A DNA stretch of 64,000 nt, taken from positions 14,671,442-14,735,441 of the forward strand of contig OU452210.1 of NCBI GenBank assembly GCA_911728435.2, in the 5' to 3' direction. This document shows, piece after piece, positions 60,348 through 64,000 of the stretch (the first letter of the stretch is position 1; each line of letters opens with the position of its first letter). The notes below the pieces were generated by a model. It was not told where the DNA came from. It worked only from the letters and a program-made list of their open reading frames with translations, and searched no databases. A program made the translations under genes and the position numbers. The DNA comes from Apoderus coryli. Lineage: Eukaryota > Arthropoda > Insecta > Coleoptera > Attelabidae.

Positions 60348-61400
60348 AATTTTACCTGCTGAAGAAAAAAAGCGTGATGTAAACACCGGCCGTCTCAATA
60401 CAAACATCGCAATTACGAAATGGTAAAGGCAATTTTGTTACCAAGGACGAATGTTATTAAGGCAAACTGATAATTTTAATTAATTTCTGTTTAACTCACC
60501 TGATAAGAGTTATTTTGTTATTTTTCACAAATCACCAGAATGTTGAATACTCTGTTGCCAATAATAGCGATATGGGACAAAATACAAAATAATCCAAGTA
60601 ACTAGAACAACAACGCGGTATTCATACGGTTATAAATGCGCATTGGTCATACACTTCTATTTACGCGTTTTGTAACAGATTATAAACATTTAATTATTTT
60701 CAAAGCTGTCTTTTGAGTCGCATTGTCAGTTTTTTTTCCAATTTAGTGAACAAGCAGAGTGGATACGCAAATACAAAAAAAAGTATTTCTTGTTTGGTGT
60801 CAACAATTTCAAATCACGTGAAAAACTTGGTACTGTTCGATATCCAGATAATGGACCAAATATTAACTGCCTGTAGCCCGTTCGTTATTAATTAAAGACA
60901 TATTAAATTTGTTTGGCCTTAGATTTAAAGATGCTGTTCATTCTAAATTAAATAAAGGTGGCAAATCGAACAAAAGACCGCTGGTTGGCAACATTGTTAG
61001 AATAAAACTACTGTTGGCAACCAGAAATTCAAAGCCTATTAGGGATGCATCGCAAAAGCAAATATCGATATTTTATTATTTATTTGATATATCGAGATTT
61101 CAATATAAAAAATGTCTAAGACATTTCACTCTGACGTAAAAAAACTCTCAACTAATAAAAAATCCAATCAAAATTGCTATAGATTTTACAACGCCAGCTA
61201 GCGCCCTCTTGTAGCAAATCAGTGTATTATATTAATCTTTGCTTGTAGCAAAGATTAATCTACACAATAGATAGTCAGCCCAATGCATTAAAATCAGAAC
61301 ATCTCTAAGTACGCCTGCCACTACGTGGCGTATACTAGCGTGCACAGCATAGAGCAGTATTGTCACAGCCAGAAACCGTTTTGTATTTATTTATTTATTT
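60348..61400. other. Upstream of PEBP to the assembly gap
   Basis: The promoter side of the PEBP gene. Nothing coding is recognised. A perfect 13-base stem with 3-base loop stands at 61231-61259 (ATTAATCTTTGCT / AGCAAAGATTAAT). The last bases before the gap are TTTATTTATTTATTT. Confidence 0.45.
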
Positions 61401-61500
61401 NNNNNNNNNNNNNNNNNNNNNNNNNNNNNNNNNNNNNNNNNNNNNNNNNNNNNNNNNNNNNNNNNNNNNNNNNNNNNNNNNNNNNNNNNNNNNNNNNNNN
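61401..61500. other. Assembly gap of exactly 100 N
   Basis: One hundred N, the usual placeholder for a gap of unknown size. It separates a TTTA-type tract on the left from an AAATAATT tract on the right. Confidence 0.97.
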
Positions 61501-64000
61501 TAAATAATTAAATAATTAAATAATTAAATAATTAAATAATTAAATAATTAAATAATTAAATAATTAAATAATTAAATAATTAAATAATTAAATAATTAAA
61601 TAATTAAATAATTAAATAATTAAATAATTAAATAATTAAATAATTAAATAATTAAATAATTAAATAATTAAATAATTAAATAATTAAATAAATAAATAAT
61701 TAAATAATTAAATAATTAAATAAATAAATAATTAAATAAATTAAATAAATAATTAAATAAATAATTAAATAATTAAATTAAATAAATAATTAAATAATTA
61801 AATAATTAAATAATTAAATAATTAAATAATTAAATAATTAAATAATTAAATAATTAAATAAATAATTAAATAATTAAATAAATAATTAAATAATTAAATA
61901 ATTAAATAATTAAATAATTAAATAATTAAATAATTAAATAATTAAATAATTAAATAATTAAATAATTAAATAATTAAATAATTAAATAATTAAATAATTA
62001 AATAATTAAATAATTAAATAATTAAATAATTAAATAAATAAATAATTAAATAATTAAATAAATAAATAATTAAATAAATTAAATAAATAATTAAATAAAT
62101 AATTAAATAATTAAATAATTAAATAATTAAATAATTAAATAATTAAATAATTAAATAAATAAATAATTAAATAATTAAATAAATAAATAATTAAATAATT
62201 AAATAATTAAATAAATAATTAAATAATTAAATAATTAAATAAATTAAATAAATAATTAAATAATTAAATAATTAAATAATTAAATAAATTAAATAAATAA
62301 TTAAATAAATAATTAAATAATTAAATAATTAAATAAATAATTAAATAATTAAATAATTAAATAATTAAATAAATAATTAAATAAATAATTAAATAATTAA
62401 ATAATTAAATAATTAAATAATTAAATAATTAAATAATTAAATAATTAAATAATTAAATAATTAAATAATTAAATAATTAAATAATTAAATAATTAAATAA
62501 TTAAATAATTAAATAATTAAATAATTAAATAATTAAATAATTAAATAATTAAATAATTAAATAATTAAATAAATAATTAAATAATTAAATAAATAATTAA
62601 ATAAATAATTAAATAAATAATTAAATAATTAAATAAATAATTAAATAAATAATTAAATAATTAAATAATTAAATAATTAAATAATTAAATAAATAAATAA
62701 TTAAATAATTAAATAATTAAATAAATTAAATAAATAAATAATTAAATAATTAAATAATTAAATAATTAAATAATTAAATAAATAAATAATTAAATAATTA
62801 AATAATTAAATAAATAAATAAATAAATAATTAAATAATTAAATAATTAAATAATTAAATAATTAAATAATTAAATAATTAAATAATTAAATAATTAAATA
62901 ATTAAATAATTAAATAATTAAATAATTAAATAATTAAATAATTAAATAATTAAATAATTAAATAATTAAATAATTAAATAATTAAATAATTAAATAATTA
63001 AATAATTAAATAATTAAATAATTAAATAATTAAATAATTAAATAATTAAATAATTAAATAATTAAATAATTAAATAAATAAATAATTAAATAAATAAATA
63101 ATTAAATAATTAAATAATTAAATAATTAAATAAATAAATAATTAAATAATTAAATAAATAAATAATTAAATAATTAAATAATTAAATAAATAATTAAATA
63201 ATTAAATAAATAAATAATTAAATAATTAAATAATTAAATAATTAAATAATTAAATAATTAAATAATTAAATAATTAAATAATTAAATAATTAAATAATTA
63301 AATAATTAAATAATTAAATAATTAAATAATTAAATAATTAAATAATGAAATAATTAAATAATTAAATAAATAAATAATTAAATAATTAAATAAATAAATA
63401 ATTAAATAATTAAATAATTAAATAATTAAATAATTAAATAATTAAATAATTAAATAATTAAATAATTAAATAATTAAATAATTAAATAATTAAATAATTA
63501 AATAATTAAATAATTAAATAATTAAATAATTAAATAATTAAATAATTAAATAATTAAATAATTAAATAATTAAATAATTAAATAATTAAATAATTAAATA
63601 ATTAAATAATTAAATAATTAAATAATTAAATAATTAAATAATTAAATAATTAAATAATTAAATAATTAAATAATTAAATAATTAAATAATTAAATAATTA
63701 AATAATTAAATAATTAAATAATTAAATAATTAAATAATTAAATAATTAAATAATTAAATAATTAAATAATTAAATAATTAAATAATTAAATAATTAAATA
63801 ATTAAATAATTAAATAATTAAATAATTAAATAATTAAATAAATAAATAATTAAATAATTAAATAAATAAATAATTAAATAATTAAATAATTAAATAAATA
63901 ATTAAATAATTAAATAATTAAATAATTAAATAAATAAATAATTAAATAATTAAATAATTAAATAATTAAATAATTAAATAATTAAATAATTAAATAATTA
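61501..64000. repeat. Long AAATAATT/AAAT simple-repeat tract to the end of the window
   Basis: 2.5 kb made of the 8-base unit AAATAATT, broken at irregular places by extra AAAT units. By eye the only non-A/T base is a G at 63347. The tract continues past the window edge. Each unit has five A and three T on this strand. Confidence 0.97.

Noticed and set aside
60909..61139. 76-codon open frame upstream of the PEBP gene
   Set aside because: Basic low-complexity peptide without motif or splice partners.
1..61400. tRNA or rRNA genes
   Set aside because: I saw no convincing B-box (GGTTCGANNCC) with a matching A-box or acceptor stem by eye; a covariance-model scan would be decisive.

Overview
The window looks like nuclear DNA from an insect. 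It is very AT-rich. Five conserved animal genes have short GT-AG introns and insect-like proteins. A gene-poor stretch of about 41 kb between them is filled with decayed insect transposons (mariner, LINE, Ty3/gypsy, tyrosine-recombinase and MITE remnants) and satellite DNA. The order cannot be fixed from sequence alone. There are no bacterial operons, CRISPR arrays or prophage. I found no tRNA or rRNA by eye.

Left gene block (1-10.8 kb, all on the minus strand): the N-terminal two thirds of the AP-3 adaptor beta subunit (runs off the left edge), a complete glycogen branching enzyme of 693 aa in seven exons, and a complete Cdc25/String phosphatase of 430 aa in three exons. Intron 1 of the Cdc25 gene holds a perfect E2F-type site.

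Middle (10.8-52 kb): no convincing host gene. It holds (a) a dispersed 170-174 bp satellite in two subfamilies at six or more loci, some head-to-head, sharing a strongly conserved core of about 40 bp; (b) a 2.4 kb array built on the 18-bp palindrome TTTACGAAATTTCGTAAA with an 852-853 bp higher-order repeat; (c) nested LINEs with clear 12-bp target-site duplications; (d) two internally deleted mariners, one rebuilt as a foldback; (e) a LINE/mariner/gypsy mosaic; (f) a tyrosine-recombinase remnant with strong hairpins; (g) several MITEs, including one with a 9-bp duplication nested in a retroposon with a 13-bp duplication.

Right gene block (52-60.4 kb): a complete Mgat2 (GlcNAc-transferase II, 455 aa, five exons, plus strand) with an antisense LINE in its third intron, then a complete PEBP gene (178 aa, four exons, minus strand).

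Right edge: a 100-N assembly gap (61401-61500) followed by 2.5 kb of almost pure (AAATAATT)n/(AAAT)n to the end of the window.

The genes are unrelated housekeeping genes in vesicle sorting, glycogen synthesis, mitotic entry and N-glycan maturation, plus a PEBP. They do not form a pathway. The most unusual content is the repeat architecture.
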